A stretch of 64,000 bases of DNA from Candidatus Desulfofervidaceae bacterium (GCA_027064585.1 JAMOPI010000028.1:1-64000); one strand, 5' to 3'; shown: positions 9,043 to 22,338, counted from the first letter of the stretch. The notes: generated by a model not told the origin, from the sequence alone. A program made the numbers and translations.

Positions 9043-10071
9043 TTACCAGCCATTATCTTTATGCCATTTAATAACTCGCGCAACTTCTTGGGAAGGCCGA
9101 TATTGTAAAAGGTCAGGCAGGCTTATCGTTTCTCCCAAAAGCACTTTTACAATTGCCTCTACGGCCCTTGCCATACCTTCTAGGTGGTATCCTCCTTCTA
9201 AAAACAAGGCCAAGCGGTTATGCCCCAGCTCTGTTGCTAATTCCCTTAAGACATAAGCCATACTTGCAAAACCATGTATAGTAACCTGCATGCCTCCGAG
9301 TGGGTCTTCTAGATAAGGATCAAACCCAGCGGAAACTAAGATTAAATCCGGTTCAAATTTGCGGGCAATGGGACAGAGGAGGTGTAAAAAAATGTAAAGG
9401 TAATCCTTATCCCCATACCCTGCCGATAAAGGCACATTGACCGTAAAACCTTTACCTTCTTCCTCACCTATTTCTTCCATGCGTCCAGTCATCGGATAGT
9501 GGGGATACTGGTGGATGGAGAAATAAAGCACATCTTTTGTATGATAAAAGGCATGTTGTGTGCCGTTACCATGATGCACATCCCAATCTACGATAAGGAC
9601 TCGCTTGGCCCAGCCCTGCTCTAAGGCATATTTAGCGGCAATGGCGATGTTATTAAAAAGACAAAAACCCATCGCCCTGTCCTTTTCGGCATGATGTCCA
9701 GGTGGACGGATAAGGGCAAAACCGTTGTCAATTTCCTCTGAAAAGATGGCCTTTATAAGGTTTATTCCTCCGCCTACGGCCAAACAGGCCGTTTCATAAG
9801 AACGGGGAGAAGTCATGGTATCTGCGTCTAATACTACTTCCTTGCCCTGTGTAGCCTCAATAGAAGAGATGTATTCTTTGGTATGAATAAGGACAATTTC
9901 TTCTTTTGTGGCATAAGAGGGGATAATTTCCTGATAAACCCCAGCAATATCACTCATTTCTAACCTTCTATAGATGCTCTCTAACCTAGCGGGAGACTCT
10001 GGATGAAAATCCCCGGGATTATGGTTTAAAAAACGCATGTCTTTAACAATGCCTGTTTTAAAAAATTTCAT
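9043..10071 (-). CDS. Histone-deacetylase-family amidohydrolase (AcuC/HDAC-like)
   Basis: A 342-residue member of the arginase/deacetylase superfamily, zinc enzymes that remove acyl groups from lysine, polyamines or small molecules. The HDAC catalytic set is intact: RPPGHHAEKDRAMGFC (paired His), VDWDVHHGNGTQ (metal Asp and His), SAGFDPYLEDPLGG (second metal Asp) and EGGYHLEG. Length equals bacterial HDAC-like proteins. It is the first gene of the minus-strand run reading into aroQ-efp-LPS genes, with a clear Shine-Dalgarno (AAAGGAG). Physiological substrate unknown; an acetoin-related role is not supported by neighbours. Confidence 0.88.
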   Translation of the reverse strand: MKFFKTGIVKDMRFLNHNPGDFHPESPARLESIYRRLEMSDIAGVYQEIIPSYATKEEIVLIHTKEYISSIEATQGKEVVLDADTMTSPRSYETACLAVGGGINLIKAIFSEEIDNGFALIRPPGHHAEKDRAMGFCLFNNIAIAAKYALEQGWAKRVLIVDWDVHHGNGTQHAFYHTKDVLYFSIHQYPHYPMTGRMEEIGEEEGKGFTVNVPLSAGYGDKDYLYIFLHLLCPIARKFEPDLILVSAGFDPYLEDPLGGMQVTIHGFASMAYVLRELATELGHNRLALFLEGGYHLEGMARAVEAIVKVLLGETISLPDLLQYRPSQEVARVIKWHKDNGW

Positions 10072-10100
10072 AAATTTACTCCTTTGCCTTTTTAGATTTT

Positions 10101-10130
10101 AAGATATCATGCCTGTTTTTGTATCGTCAA
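10101..10130 (-). promoter_or_regulatory. Predicted promoter of the deacetylase-aroQ-efp-LPS operon
   Basis: On the minus strand TTGACG (10130-10125) is followed after 18 bases by TATCTT (10106-10101), about 30 bases upstream of the deacetylase-family ATG. It is divergent to the groESL promoter. Confidence 0.45.
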
Positions 10131-10181
10131 TATTTTGCCCCAGGACATTAATTTTTTGTAAAAAATTTTTCCCTTCCCCTC

Positions 10182-10211
10182 TTGCATTTTTGGAAAAAGT
10201 GGTTATATATT
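10182..10211 (+). promoter_or_regulatory. groESL promoter
   Basis: TTGCAT (10182-10187) and TATATT (10206-10211; 18-base spacer, or TATATA at 10204-10209 with 16) lie immediately before the CIRCE operator, the usual arrangement for HrcA-repressed chaperonin operons. Confidence 0.65.
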
Positions 10212-10213
10212 TG

Positions 10214-10240
10214 CTAGCACTCATTGGAAGTGAGTGCTAA
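10214..10240 (+). promoter_or_regulatory. CIRCE operator (HrcA binding site)
   Basis: CTAGCACTC, nine bases, GAGTGCTAA: an inverted repeat differing from the CIRCE consensus only at the first base of the left arm. It overlaps the transcription start region and leader of groES, so groESL is expected to be heat-induced by loss of HrcA repression. hrcA itself is not in the window. Confidence 0.95.
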
Positions 10241-10265
10241 TAAAAATAAGAAAGGAGGTTAGGCA

Positions 10266-10556
10266 ATGAAGATCAGGCCGTTACATGATCGGGTTCTTGT
10301 CAAAAGGATTGAAGAAGAAACTAAGACAAAAGGTGGTATTATCATTCCTGACACGGCGAAAGAGAAACCTATCAAAGGAGAGGTTATTGCCGTAGGTGAA
10401 GGTAGGATTTTAGACAATGGTCAAAAGGTGCCTGTTTCGGTAAAGGTAGGGGATAAAGTCATTTTTAGCAAGTATGCAGGTACCGAGATAAAGATTGAAG
10501 GGGAAGAACATCTCATCATGAGAGAAGATGATATTCTTGGAGTAATTGAAGAATAA
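10266..10556 (+). CDS. groES: Co-chaperonin GroES (Cpn10)
   Basis: A 96-residue GroES, the heptameric lid of the GroEL folding chamber. Begins [17 protein letters not shown], carries the mobile loop [16 protein letters not shown] and ends with [18 protein letters not shown], all diagnostic. Shine-Dalgarno AAAGGAGG sits six bases before the ATG. First gene of the CIRCE-regulated groESL operon; groEL follows 29 bases later. Confidence 0.98.
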   Translation: MKIRPLHDRVLVKRIEEETKTKGGIIIPDTAKEKPIKGEVIAVGEGRILDNGQKVPVSVKVGDKVIFSKYAGTEIKIEGEEHLIMREDDILGVIEE

Positions 10557-10567
10557 AAAATTTTTAA

Positions 10568-12211
<1,644 letters not shown>

Positions 12212-12225
12212 TCGCTGAACTCAAG

Positions 12226-12254
12226 GCCCTGCCCTTTGTGGGCGGGGCTTTTTT
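12226..12254 (+). terminator. Rho-independent terminator after groEL
   Basis: GCCCTGCCC (12226-12234) pairs with GGGCGGGGC (12240-12248) with one mismatch across a five-base loop, followed by six Ts. It also lies at the 3' end of the convergent DUF1614 gene. Confidence 0.85.
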
Positions 12255-12258
12255 ATTT

Positions 12259-12924
12259 TTAGGCCAACAATACCGCTAAGATGCCCGTTAAAAAAATACC
12301 GTCAAACGTACCTGCCCCACCGATAGAAGCTACAGGGGCGCCTAACTTTTTAATTTTGTCTAAGTTCATCAAATCCGCTCCAATCAAGGTGCCCATTGTG
12401 CCAGCAATATATGCCAGGGCAGGGGTATGATGAGGAGCAAGGATAATTGCAGTAATGGCTGCTGCTAAAGGTGGAATGAACAAAGGGACAATGATTCCTA
12501 TCCCTGGCACCGGACGGGCGAAGTGATTGGTTACAAGGCTAACAATGGCAACGGCCAAAAGGGTGGTAAGAAAATGATCAAAGCGGGTTAATAAATAAAG
12601 AGCAATGCACACCGGAATTATTGCTCCACCAACATTTACAGCAATGACTGTATAACCAGGCCGATGACAGGGTATCCGAAACCGCATACCCCAGTAGATT
12701 TCTACCTCTTCTACAACCAGGTGAGTGGTAGGGATCTTTTTGATCGGAATGTTAACAAAGCTACCAATTAGGCAAAGAAAAAGCAAGCTGAACATCTGTT
12801 CTGGTGGAATGCCGATTTTGGCAAAGGCATAGCTAATTAAACCCCAATGGACAAGACCAAAGAGAAAAATGAGTAAAAAGAAAAAGAAGATAATAAAAAG
12901 AAGGGCAAAGGGTGGGAAAAACAT
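12259..12924 (-). CDS. DUF1614 family membrane protein
   Basis: A 221-residue integral membrane protein with about six to seven hydrophobic segments, starting with a very hydrophobic helix rich in Phe/Leu. Recognisable DUF1614 stretches are GSFVNIPIKKIP, NVGGAIIPVCIALYL, NHFARPVPGIGI, GTLIGADLMNL and ASIGGAGTFDGIFLTG; the family is uncharacterised and often occurs in anaerobes and archaea. A polar loop (about residues 60-85, EEVEIYWGMRFRIPC) connects two membrane halves. Convergent with groEL. There is no clear ribosome-binding site before the ATG. Confidence 0.8.
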   Translation of the reverse strand: MFFPPFALLFIIFFFFLLIFLFGLVHWGLISYAFAKIGIPPEQMFSLLFLCLIGSFVNIPIKKIPTTHLVVEEVEIYWGMRFRIPCHRPGYTVIAVNVGGAIIPVCIALYLLTRFDHFLTTLLAVAIVSLVTNHFARPVPGIGIIVPLFIPPLAAAITAIILAPHHTPALAYIAGTMGTLIGADLMNLDKIKKLGAPVASIGGAGTFDGIFLTGILAVLLA

Positions 12925-13146
12925 ATCAAATAACCTGTTTGATCAAGTCTAAATGATGTTTATGTCCCTTGAAAACGGGTATAGCAATAATTTCTAATAC
13001 TCAACTGACCTTTTTATCCTCTTCTATAACAAAAACTGGAGTAAAGGTCAATAAAAAACAAAACCCAAAATCCGCGATTGATTATAGTATTCCGCCAAAA
13101 TTGATGAGTTTCCCTTCCTTCTTACTTAAAGTAAATTATACGCCAA
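12925..13146. other. Intergenic stretch with no recognised gene
   Basis: AT-rich DNA upstream of the DUF1614 gene. It holds an 8-base inverted repeat, TGACCTTT (13006-13013) and AAAGGTCA (13043-13050), of unknown meaning. A short open frame on the plus strand lacks any ribosome-binding site or recognisable motif. Confidence 0.4.
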
Positions 13147-13257
13147 GGCCTCGTTAGGTGCTCAAAGGGCTCCGCTCGCTTTGCTCGCTCCGACCTGCCC
13201 TTTGGGCAGGCCGCGCCCTTCTGGCTTGCCCTTGACCATATGAGTGAGCGGAGGCAC
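13147..13257. repeat. GC-rich structured dispersed repeat, copy 1
   Basis: A sharply GC-rich island in AT-rich flanks. It contains a perfect hairpin CCTGCCC-TTT-GGGCAGG (13194-13210), blocks GCTCCGACCTGC (13187-13198) and GGCTTGCCCTTGA (13223-13235), and CGCTCGC motifs. The same blocks recur, in inverted orientation, in copy 3 at 29955-30068, and the TCAAGGnCAAGCC block recurs in copy 2 at 29798-29878. Boundaries are approximate. Its nature (mobile REP-like element, structured RNA or recognition site) is not known. Confidence 0.65.
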
Positions 13258-13295
13258 TATATATTATGATTGGGCTTGAGGAAAGGATGAATGTT

Positions 13296-13326
13296 TTTCA
13301 CCTTTTAGGTGAAAGGCGTTTTTTAA
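13296..13326 (+). terminator. Possible terminator hairpin without an obvious gene
   Basis: TTTCACCT (13296-13303), loop TTT, AGGTGAAA (13307-13314), then GGCG and six Ts. No upstream gene on this strand is recognised, so it may end an unannotated small RNA originating in or near the GC-rich repeat. A second small stem AGCCCA/TGGGCT lies at 13346-13361. Confidence 0.4.
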
Positions 13327-13400
13327 AAAAATCGCTTTATTACAGCCCACTTATGGGCTCTATTAGAGGGCAATCACGGATGTTGGGGGTATTAGGTATC

Positions 13401-13429
13401 TTGATTTTTTTCTAAAAAAGTGTTAAAGT
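13401..13429 (+). promoter_or_regulatory. Promoter of tRNA-His
   Basis: TTGATT (13401-13406) and TAAAGT (13424-13429) with an exact 17-base spacer; the predicted start lies within a few bases of the mature tRNA 5' end. Confidence 0.5.
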
Positions 13430-13440
13430 CAAACTGCATG

Positions 13441-13516
13441 GTGGGTGTAGCTCAGCGGTTAGAGCACTGGGCTGTGGCCCCAGGAGTCGTGGGTTCGAAT
13501 CCCACTACCCACCCCA
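13441..13516 (+). tRNA. tRNA-His (anticodon GTG)
   Basis: Full cloverleaf: seven-pair acceptor GTGGGTG/TACCCAC, anticodon arm CTGGG-CTGTGGC-CCCAG giving GTG, T arm GTGGG-TTCGAAT-CCCAC. The G at 13440 is the template-encoded G-1 identity base, opposite C73 (13513). CCA is encoded (13514-13516). Confidence 0.97.
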
Positions 13517-13518
13517 TC

Positions 13519-13547
13519 TTGACATTAGTCTTAAACCGATATATTTT
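13519..13547 (+). promoter_or_regulatory. Promoter of tRNA-fMet
   Basis: TTGACA (13519-13524, perfect -35) and TATTTT (13542-13547), 17-base spacer, 12 bases before the tRNA. Confidence 0.6.
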
Positions 13548-13559
13548 ATAAAAAGTTGC

Positions 13560-13636
<77 letters not shown>

Positions 13637-13647
13637 AAAAAGGAGGT

Positions 13648-13681
13648 AAAAACCAGTTAGGTTAATCCTAACTGGTTTTTT
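13648..13681 (+). terminator. Terminator after tRNA-fMet
   Basis: CCAGTTAGG (13653-13661) pairs perfectly with CCTAACTGG (13667-13675), extended by A/T pairs, and is followed by a T run. It separates the fMet and Pro tRNA genes into independent transcripts. Confidence 0.88.
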
Positions 13682-13712
13682 GTTTTTAATTAAGAGCTGT
13701 TTGAGGGGAATC

Positions 13713-13741
13713 TTGCCAATTTAAATTTAATGTGTTAATCT
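13713..13741 (+). promoter_or_regulatory. Promoter of tRNA-Pro
   Basis: TTGCCA (13713-13718) and TAATCT (13736-13741), 17-base spacer, 10 bases before the tRNA 5' end. Confidence 0.55.
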
Positions 13742-13751
13742 TTTTTATTGT

Positions 13752-13829
<78 letters not shown>

Positions 13830-13962
13830 TTAAGACCATTAAAAAAGAGAATTAAGATCAGTTAAAACCTAAACTGACTTTCTTATCTAAAGAAAATCTT
13901 TATCTCGCCTTATGTTGTCATTGCCGCGTAAGCCCCCAAACACATGCTGTTAAACTTGAGAA

Positions 13963-13991
13963 TTGCCTTTTTTCACAAAATAGGCTACAGT
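13963..13991 (+). promoter_or_regulatory. Promoter of the flavin reductase gene
   Basis: TTGCCT (13963-13968) and TACAGT (13986-13991), 17-base spacer, 30 bases before the ATG and upstream of a GGGAGGAAAGG ribosome-binding site. Confidence 0.5.
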
Positions 13992-14021
13992 TAAATTAAT
14001 TTAACAAGGGAGGAAAGGGCG

Positions 14022-14480
14022 ATGCAAAATCTCATTGCTAAGGCAATTACTCATGGTGTATATATCATAACTGCCCAGGCAAGTGGTAAAAAGAATGGAA
14101 TGACTGCGGCCTGGGTGTCACAGGTTTCTTTTAACCCCCCTTTAATTATGGTGGCGATTGCACCGGCGCGGTTTACCCATGGGTTGATTAAGGCCTCTGG
14201 TTTTTTTGCTATAAATACCCTAAGTGAAGATCAGGTTGAATTAGCTAAGTATTTTGGTACACATTCAGGAAAAGATGTAGACAAATTTAGCACTATTCCT
14301 TATATAGAAGCTGGAAGTGGTTCGCCGGTGTTAAAAGAAGCCATGGCATATGTAGAATGCAAATTGGTAAATGCCTTTGGGGCCGGTGACCATACCTTGT
14401 TTATAGGGGAGGTTTTAGAAGGTGAGATATTAAGACCTGATAAACAGCCTTTAATCTTTAGCTGGAATAGATTTTTTTAG
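14022..14480 (+). CDS. Flavin reductase-like (flavoredoxin) FMN-binding protein
   Basis: A 152-residue split-barrel protein of the flavin_reductase family, which bind FMN and pass electrons from NAD(P)H or ferredoxin to small acceptors; in sulfate reducers relatives are called flavoredoxin. Motifs: MTAAWVSQVSFNPPLIMVAIAP (the FMN-phosphate loop with the conserved N-P-P), HGLIKASGFFAINTLSEDQ and the H/GEV segment HTLFIGEVLEGE. Full length for the small flavoredoxin class. Strong Shine-Dalgarno; monocistronic, between the tRNA cluster and thrC. Electron partner unknown. Confidence 0.85.
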   Translation: MQNLIAKAITHGVYIITAQASGKKNGMTAAWVSQVSFNPPLIMVAIAPARFTHGLIKASGFFAINTLSEDQVELAKYFGTHSGKDVDKFSTIPYIEAGSGSPVLKEAMAYVECKLVNAFGAGDHTLFIGEVLEGEILRPDKQPLIFSWNRFF

Positions 14481-14622
14481 TAATGTATGTGGATATGGAG
14501 GAGTTGATGTGTGTATGCTTGTTTGAAGCTTGAGAAAACTGTTGAGCTTTTCACAATGTTTTATGGAATTTGGTTTTAGCTTTATAGCTATCCTTATCTA
14601 AATAAAGAATAAGGAGATTAAA

Positions 14623-16128
14623 ATGGAATTAGATCAATTTCCTGAATATATCCGTCCTTATCTGTTGCCTAGAATTGGAGGTACTTTGGTTTATCGTTGT
14701 CTTCAGTGTGGAACTGAGTATCCGATAGAGGAATTTCTTTACACCTGTCCTAAGTGTCAAGGTATATTTATGCTCCCAGATAAAGACTTTGACCGCCTTA
14801 AAGAAATTCCTGGCCATCTTTGGCAGGAAATTTTTAACTACCGGAAGATGCTTAATCTTCCAGCACTTAAAGGCATTTTTTTGTTTCATGAGTTTGTTGC
14901 TCCCCTTATCCCTTTAGAAGATATTGTTTATTTGGGAGAAGGACATACACCTATTGTAGAAGCCAATGACTATCTAAAAGAATTGGTTGGCTGTCGCTTT
15001 TATTATAAAAACGACGGCCTTAACCCCAGTGCTTCCTTTAAGGATAGGGGAATGGCCTGTGCCTTAAGTTATGCCAATTACCTGATCCGGGAAAAAAATC
15101 TGAAAGAAGTATTGGCTATTTGTGCTTCCACTGGTGATACCTCGGCCTCAGCTGCCCTCTATACTTCGTATCTACGAGGAAAAGTAAAGTCAGCTGTTCT
15201 TTTACCTCAAGGTAAGGTAACTACCCAACAACTAGCTCAGCCTTTAGGCCACGGAGCAATGGTGTTTGAGATCCCAGGCGTATTTGACGATTGCATGAAG
15301 GTGGTGGAATATTTGGCGGATAATTATCATGTCTTTTTGCTTAACTCCAAAAACCCCTGGCGAATACGAGGGCAAGAGTCTTATTCTTATGAAATTGCCC
15401 AGCAGTTTGACTATAACCTTAAAAACAAGGTCGTGGTCGTACCTATTGGTAATGCCGGTAATATTACGGCTATCATGAACGGCTTTCTCAATTTTTACAA
15501 GGTAGGGATCATTGATACCCTGCCCAAGATTGTCGGGGTGCAATCTGTGCATGCCAATCCGGTTTATCTTTATTACCTAGAACCTAATCCCCAAAAACGG
15601 AAGTGGCGACCAGTTAAGGTGAAACCTAGTTGTGCCCAAGCGGCCATGATTGGCAATCCTGTTTCCATGCCACGCGTAATGCAGTTGGTAGAGGAATATA
15701 ATGAGCTGGCTGGAGAGCAAAAGATTTTTGTTGTTGAGGTAACAGAACAAGAGATTATGGATTGGATGCTTATTGCCAATCGCAACGGTCACATCGCCTG
15801 TACGCAAGGAGGGGAGTCCTTAGCCGGTCTGGTTAGGGCTTTAGAAAGGGGAGTGGTAAGTACAGATGAAGAGGTGATATTAGATTCTACTGCGCATATG
15901 CTTAAATTTATTGGTTTTCAACAGATGTACTTTGAGGACAAATTCCCAGCTGAATATGAGGTAAAACCACGGGAGGAGTTAAAGAATTTGCCCAAATTGC
16001 TAAGGCCTAGCAATATAAGCTATTTTCCTAATGAGAAGACTTTAACGACAGAAGAGTTTAAGGAATTTGTGAAAAAAACGGCTAAGGCTATTGCCGATAG
16101 CCTTAATCTACAAGAAAAGAGAAGATAA
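14623..16128 (+). CDS. thrC: Threonine synthase
   Basis: A 501-residue PLP enzyme converting O-phosphohomoserine to threonine. An N-terminal zinc ribbon is visible (C26, C29, C42, C45), then the fold-type II core: GEGHTPIVEA, KNDGLNPSASFKDRGM with the Schiff-base Lys140, CASTGDTSASAALY for phosphate/PLP binding, and VPIGNAGNITAIMNGF. The C-terminal extension (ELKNLPKLLRPSNISYFPNE) is common in the longer thrC class of Deltaproteobacteria-like genomes. Start has an AAGGAGA ribosome-binding site. No terminator is seen before the atp promoter. Confidence 0.92.
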   Translation: MELDQFPEYIRPYLLPRIGGTLVYRCLQCGTEYPIEEFLYTCPKCQGIFMLPDKDFDRLKEIPGHLWQEIFNYRKMLNLPALKGIFLFHEFVAPLIPLEDIVYLGEGHTPIVEANDYLKELVGCRFYYKNDGLNPSASFKDRGMACALSYANYLIREKNLKEVLAICASTGDTSASAALYTSYLRGKVKSAVLLPQGKVTTQQLAQPLGHGAMVFEIPGVFDDCMKVVEYLADNYHVFLLNSKNPWRIRGQESYSYEIAQQFDYNLKNKVVVVPIGNAGNITAIMNGFLNFYKVGIIDTLPKIVGVQSVHANPVYLYYLEPNPQKRKWRPVKVKPSCAQAAMIGNPVSMPRVMQLVEEYNELAGEQKIFVVEVTEQEIMDWMLIANRNGHIACTQGGESLAGLVRALERGVVSTDEEVILDSTAHMLKFIGFQQMYFEDKFPAEYEVKPREELKNLPKLLRPSNISYFPNEKTLTTEEFKEFVKKTAKAIADSLNLQEKRR

Positions 16129-16199
16129 CTTTACATTATTCTTTAGGAGTAATTCCCAATGGGTGTAAACAAAAATAAATTTTTTTTTAAAAAAAACCT

Positions 16200-16228
16200 T
16201 TGACAAAAATTTAAAAATGTTGTAAAAG
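16200..16228 (+). promoter_or_regulatory. Promoter of the atp operon
   Basis: TTGACA (16200-16205) is a perfect -35; the best -10 is TAAAAG (16223-16228) at 17 bases. It lies in an A/T-tract region, 35 bases upstream of the GTG start of atpF'. Confidence 0.5.
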
Positions 16229-16262
16229 GACAGCGATTAAATTCAGTCTGAGGGGTGGGACA

Positions 16263-16712
16263 GTGATTAGCATTTCCATTGATCAATCATTGTTTTTCCA
16301 GTTGGTTAATTTCATTGTTCTTATCATTATTCTTAATGCTATTTTCTATAGGCCTATTCGGCAGGCTATCAGAAAAAGGACGGAAAAATTTAAGCAGGAC
16401 GAAAGTGAGATTGCTAGGCTTAAACAAGAGGCGGAAGAGAAATTGAGGCTCTTTCAGGAATCGATAGAAGAGGCAAGAAGAAAAGGGATGGAACAGCGGG
16501 AGGCCTTGAAAAAGGAAGCAAAGGAGCAGGAGAAGGAACTTTTGAGCCAGGTATATAAAGAGGTAGAGGAAAACCTGGCGAAGATAAAGGAACAAATCGC
16601 AAAGGATTTGGAACAGGCAAGAGCCAAATTGAAAGAAGAAGCAAAGAACTTTGCTTTGGAAATTGCGGAAAAAATATTGGGGAGGCCGGTGAGCGATGAA
16701 CAGAAAGGCTAA
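16263..16712 (+). CDS. atpF': F-type ATP synthase subunit b' (AtpF')
   Basis: A 149-residue peripheral-stalk subunit: one N-terminal membrane helix (FFQLVNFIVLIIILNAIFY) followed by a long charged coiled coil rich in Lys/Glu/Gln, ending KNFALEIAEKILGRPVS, the segment that contacts subunit delta. Paired b and b' subunits form a heterodimeric stalk, as in cyanobacteria and many Deltaproteobacteria-like groups. Start is GTG at 16263 with a GAGGGG-type ribosome-binding site. Overlaps atpF by 17 bases. Confidence 0.88.
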   Translation: MISISIDQSLFFQLVNFIVLIIILNAIFYRPIRQAIRKRTEKFKQDESEIARLKQEAEEKLRLFQESIEEARRKGMEQREALKKEAKEQEKELLSQVYKEVEENLAKIKEQIAKDLEQARAKLKEEAKNFALEIAEKILGRPVSDEQKG

Positions 16713-17337
16713 AATTCTGCTTATTTTTAGTTTGGTTCTCCTTGTAATTTGTGGGACTTATCGGATGGTATTAGCAGCTGAGCACGCAGAGCATGGTACG
16801 CATACGGAAGTAGCGGCACATGAAGGTGGTCATGGAGAGCATGGTGAGGAGCATGGTTATTCCCGTTCTCAATGGATGGATTTACTCTATCGGACGATCA
16901 ATTTTCTGTTATTTGCCTTTATTGTTATAAAGTTTGCTGGTAAACCTTTGGTCAATGCCCTTAGGCAGAGGGAAGAGAAGATAAAGGTCACAATGGAGCA
17001 GTTGGAGAAAGAGAAAGAGAAGGCACGGCAGGTTTACCTTGAATATGAAGCAAAGTTGGCCCAGTTGGAAAAGGAAAAAGAGAAGATTATCCAAGAATTT
17101 ATTGCTATGGGTGAGCGGGAAAAAGAAAAGATTATAGAAATGGCTAAGAAAACAGCTGAACAGATAAAGGAAAGTGCTAAGAGGGCGGCAGAGCAAGAAG
17201 TGAAAGGTGTGAAAGAGCGGTTGCGGGCAGAGGTAGCGGAAATGGCAGCAGAGTTGGCAGAAGAGGTGATTAAGAAGAACTTTACACCTACAGATCAAAA
17301 AAAGATTATAGAAGAATATTTATCTAAATTGAGTTAA
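16696..17337 (+). CDS. atpF: F-type ATP synthase subunit b with His-rich N-terminal extension
   Basis: A 213-residue stalk subunit longer than the usual 155-170. Residues 6-28 look like a signal-peptide-like hydrophobic segment ending VLAAEHA; residues 29-54 hold seven histidines in a Glu/Gly-rich stretch (AEHGTHTEVAAHEGGHGEHG); then the canonical membrane helix (LLYRTINFLLFAFIVIKFAGKP) and a coiled coil ending VIKKNFTPTDQKKIIEEYL. The extension would face the periplasm if the first segment is cleaved or inserted. Translationally coupled to atpF' and 12 bases before atpH. Confidence 0.9.
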   Translation: MNRKAKILLIFSLVLLVICGTYRMVLAAEHAEHGTHTEVAAHEGGHGEHGEEHGYSRSQWMDLLYRTINFLLFAFIVIKFAGKPLVNALRQREEKIKVTMEQLEKEKEKARQVYLEYEAKLAQLEKEKEKIIQEFIAMGEREKEKIIEMAKKTAEQIKESAKRAAEQEVKGVKERLRAEVAEMAAELAEEVIKKNFTPTDQKKIIEEYLSKLS

Positions 17338-17349
17338 CGGGGGGAGAAA

Positions 17350-19427
<2,078 letters not shown>

Positions 19428-19445
19428 ACAGGGGGTAAAGGATAA

Positions 19446-20330
19446 ATGCCAGGGCTGCGAGATATAAAAAGAAAAATAGAGGCAGTAAAGAAGACTCAGC
19501 AGATTACGCGCGCTATGAATATGGTGGCTGCAGCGAAGCTGCGGGCCGTTCAGGCGCGTATGGAAGGTTTTCGGGTATATGCAGACAAGTATAAAGAGCT
19601 TATAGGACGTTTGTCTTTGGTAAGTGGTGTAAATGAAGAAAGTTTTCCTCTGCTAGAGAAGCGAGAGGAGATCAAACGTGTTCATTTAGTAGTACTTACG
19701 GCTGATCGGGGCTTATGTGGTGCATTTAATGCAAATTTGGTAAATCAAACAGAAAAATATATTAACCAGATACAAAGTGAAGGTAAGGAAATTTTTCTAA
19801 CTGTTGTGGGTCGGCGAGGAGTAAGCTATTTCCGTCGTTATTATCCGCAGTTGTTAAAGAAGACTTATGAAGATGTTGTAGGTAAGATTGATTATGCTTT
19901 TGTCCATCGTATGGCCCAAGAATTGACAAATTCCTTTTTAAGTGGTGAAGCAGACGAGGTAGTTTTACTCTATGCGCATTTTGTGAGCGTCTTGAGGCAA
20001 GTTCCTACCATAGAAATTATGTTACCTATTGAGCCTCAGGGAGTATCTGAGGAAGAGGTAGGTCAGGTTGATTATATATATGAGCCAAAAGCAGACGAGA
20101 TTTTAAGGGGTATTTTGCCCAAGAGTATTGATGTGCAGTTGTATAGTCGCCTTCTTGAAAATGAGGTATCTGAACATGCAGCAAGAATGACCGCCATGGA
20201 CAATGCTACCAATAACTGTAAAGAAATGATTACGCAGTTGACTTTAGTCTACAATAAGGCCCGTCAGGCTAGTATTACTAAAGAATTGATGGATATTGTT
20301 GGCGGTGCCGAGGCCTTAAGACAAGGATAG
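19446..20330 (+). CDS. atpG: F-type ATP synthase subunit gamma
   Basis: A 294-residue central rotor shaft. Starts PGLRDIKRKIEAVKKTQQITRAMNMVAAAKL and ends with the second antiparallel helix EHAARMTAMDNATNNCKEMI and TKELMDIVGGAEAL, the two coiled-coil strands that enter the alpha3beta3 hexamer. Includes LTADRGLCGAFN. Between alpha and beta with good ribosome-binding sites. Confidence 0.98.
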   Translation: MPGLRDIKRKIEAVKKTQQITRAMNMVAAAKLRAVQARMEGFRVYADKYKELIGRLSLVSGVNEESFPLLEKREEIKRVHLVVLTADRGLCGAFNANLVNQTEKYINQIQSEGKEIFLTVVGRRGVSYFRRYYPQLLKKTYEDVVGKIDYAFVHRMAQELTNSFLSGEADEVVLLYAHFVSVLRQVPTIEIMLPIEPQGVSEEEVGQVDYIYEPKADEILRGILPKSIDVQLYSRLLENEVSEHAARMTAMDNATNNCKEMITQLTLVYNKARQASITKELMDIVGGAEALRQG

Positions 20331-20339
20331 AAAATATAG

Positions 20340-21770
<1,431 letters not shown>

Positions 21771-21796
21771 AATTACTACTTAAAGAGGAAGTAACT

Positions 21797-22237
21797 ATGG
21801 CCGAGAAGATTCTTTTGGAAGTGATTACACCGGACCGTTTGGTGGTTCGGGAAGAGGTAGATATGGTTATTGCTACTGGGCTAGACGGAGAATTTGGTGT
21901 TTTGCCTAATCACGCCCCTATGTTGTGTTTATTGCAAACAGGGGAAGCAAGGTTTAAAAAAGACGGAAAGATAGAGTACATGGCTATTACCGGAGGGATA
22001 GCTGAGGTATTTGAGAATAAAATGACTATCTTGGCTGATGCAGCGGAGTTGGCAAGGGAAATAGACGTTAAACGCGCGATGCGGGCGAGGGAAAGAGCGC
22101 TAAAGCGGTTGAGACAACGGGAGAAGATAGATGTTGCCCGGGCAGAAGCAGCTTTAAGGCGGGCTATGGTTAGATTGAAAGTGGCGCAGCGTGCAGGTTT
22201 GATAGAATCAGTTCCATCAGAAACTATTTCTGATTAG
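21797..22237 (+). CDS. atpC: F-type ATP synthase subunit epsilon
   Basis: A 146-residue epsilon subunit that couples rotor to c-ring and can inhibit ATP hydrolysis. Beta-sandwich domain contains TGLDGEFGVLPNHAPMLCLL and the two C-terminal helices begin RAMRARERALKRLRQ, rich in Arg/Ala. Last gene of the operon; a strong terminator follows. Genes for subunits a and c are not in this operon. Confidence 0.95.
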   Translation: MAEKILLEVITPDRLVVREEVDMVIATGLDGEFGVLPNHAPMLCLLQTGEARFKKDGKIEYMAITGGIAEVFENKMTILADAAELAREIDVKRAMRARERALKRLRQREKIDVARAEAALRRAMVRLKVAQRAGLIESVPSETISD

Positions 22238-22269
22238 TTTAGTTTTTTAATTCCAAAGGAAATATATTT

Positions 22270-22300
22270 AAAGGACAGACCAGACGGTCTGTCCTTTTTT
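22270..22300 (+). terminator. Rho-independent terminator of the atp operon
   Basis: Perfect 12-pair stem AAAGGACAGACC (22270-22281) with GGTCTGTCCTTT (22286-22297), loop AGAC, then T tract. Confidence 0.95.
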
Positions 22301-22309
22301 GTTTTTTAA

Positions 22310-22338
22310 TTGACATAACCCTATGAATTTTTTATTCT
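22310..22338 (+). promoter_or_regulatory. Promoter of glmU-glmS
   Basis: TTGACA (22310-22315) and TATTCT (22333-22338) with a 17-base spacer, immediately after the atp terminator and 41 bases before the glmU ATG. Confidence 0.72.

Noticed and set aside
13006-13050. Inverted repeat TGACCTTT/AAAGGTCA as an operator
   Set aside because: Eight-base arms 29 bases apart with no adjacent promoter; too weak to call.
12969-13157. A 62-codon plus-strand frame upstream of the repeat
   Set aside because: Low-complexity and basic, no ribosome-binding site, ends inside the repeat, no recognisable domain.
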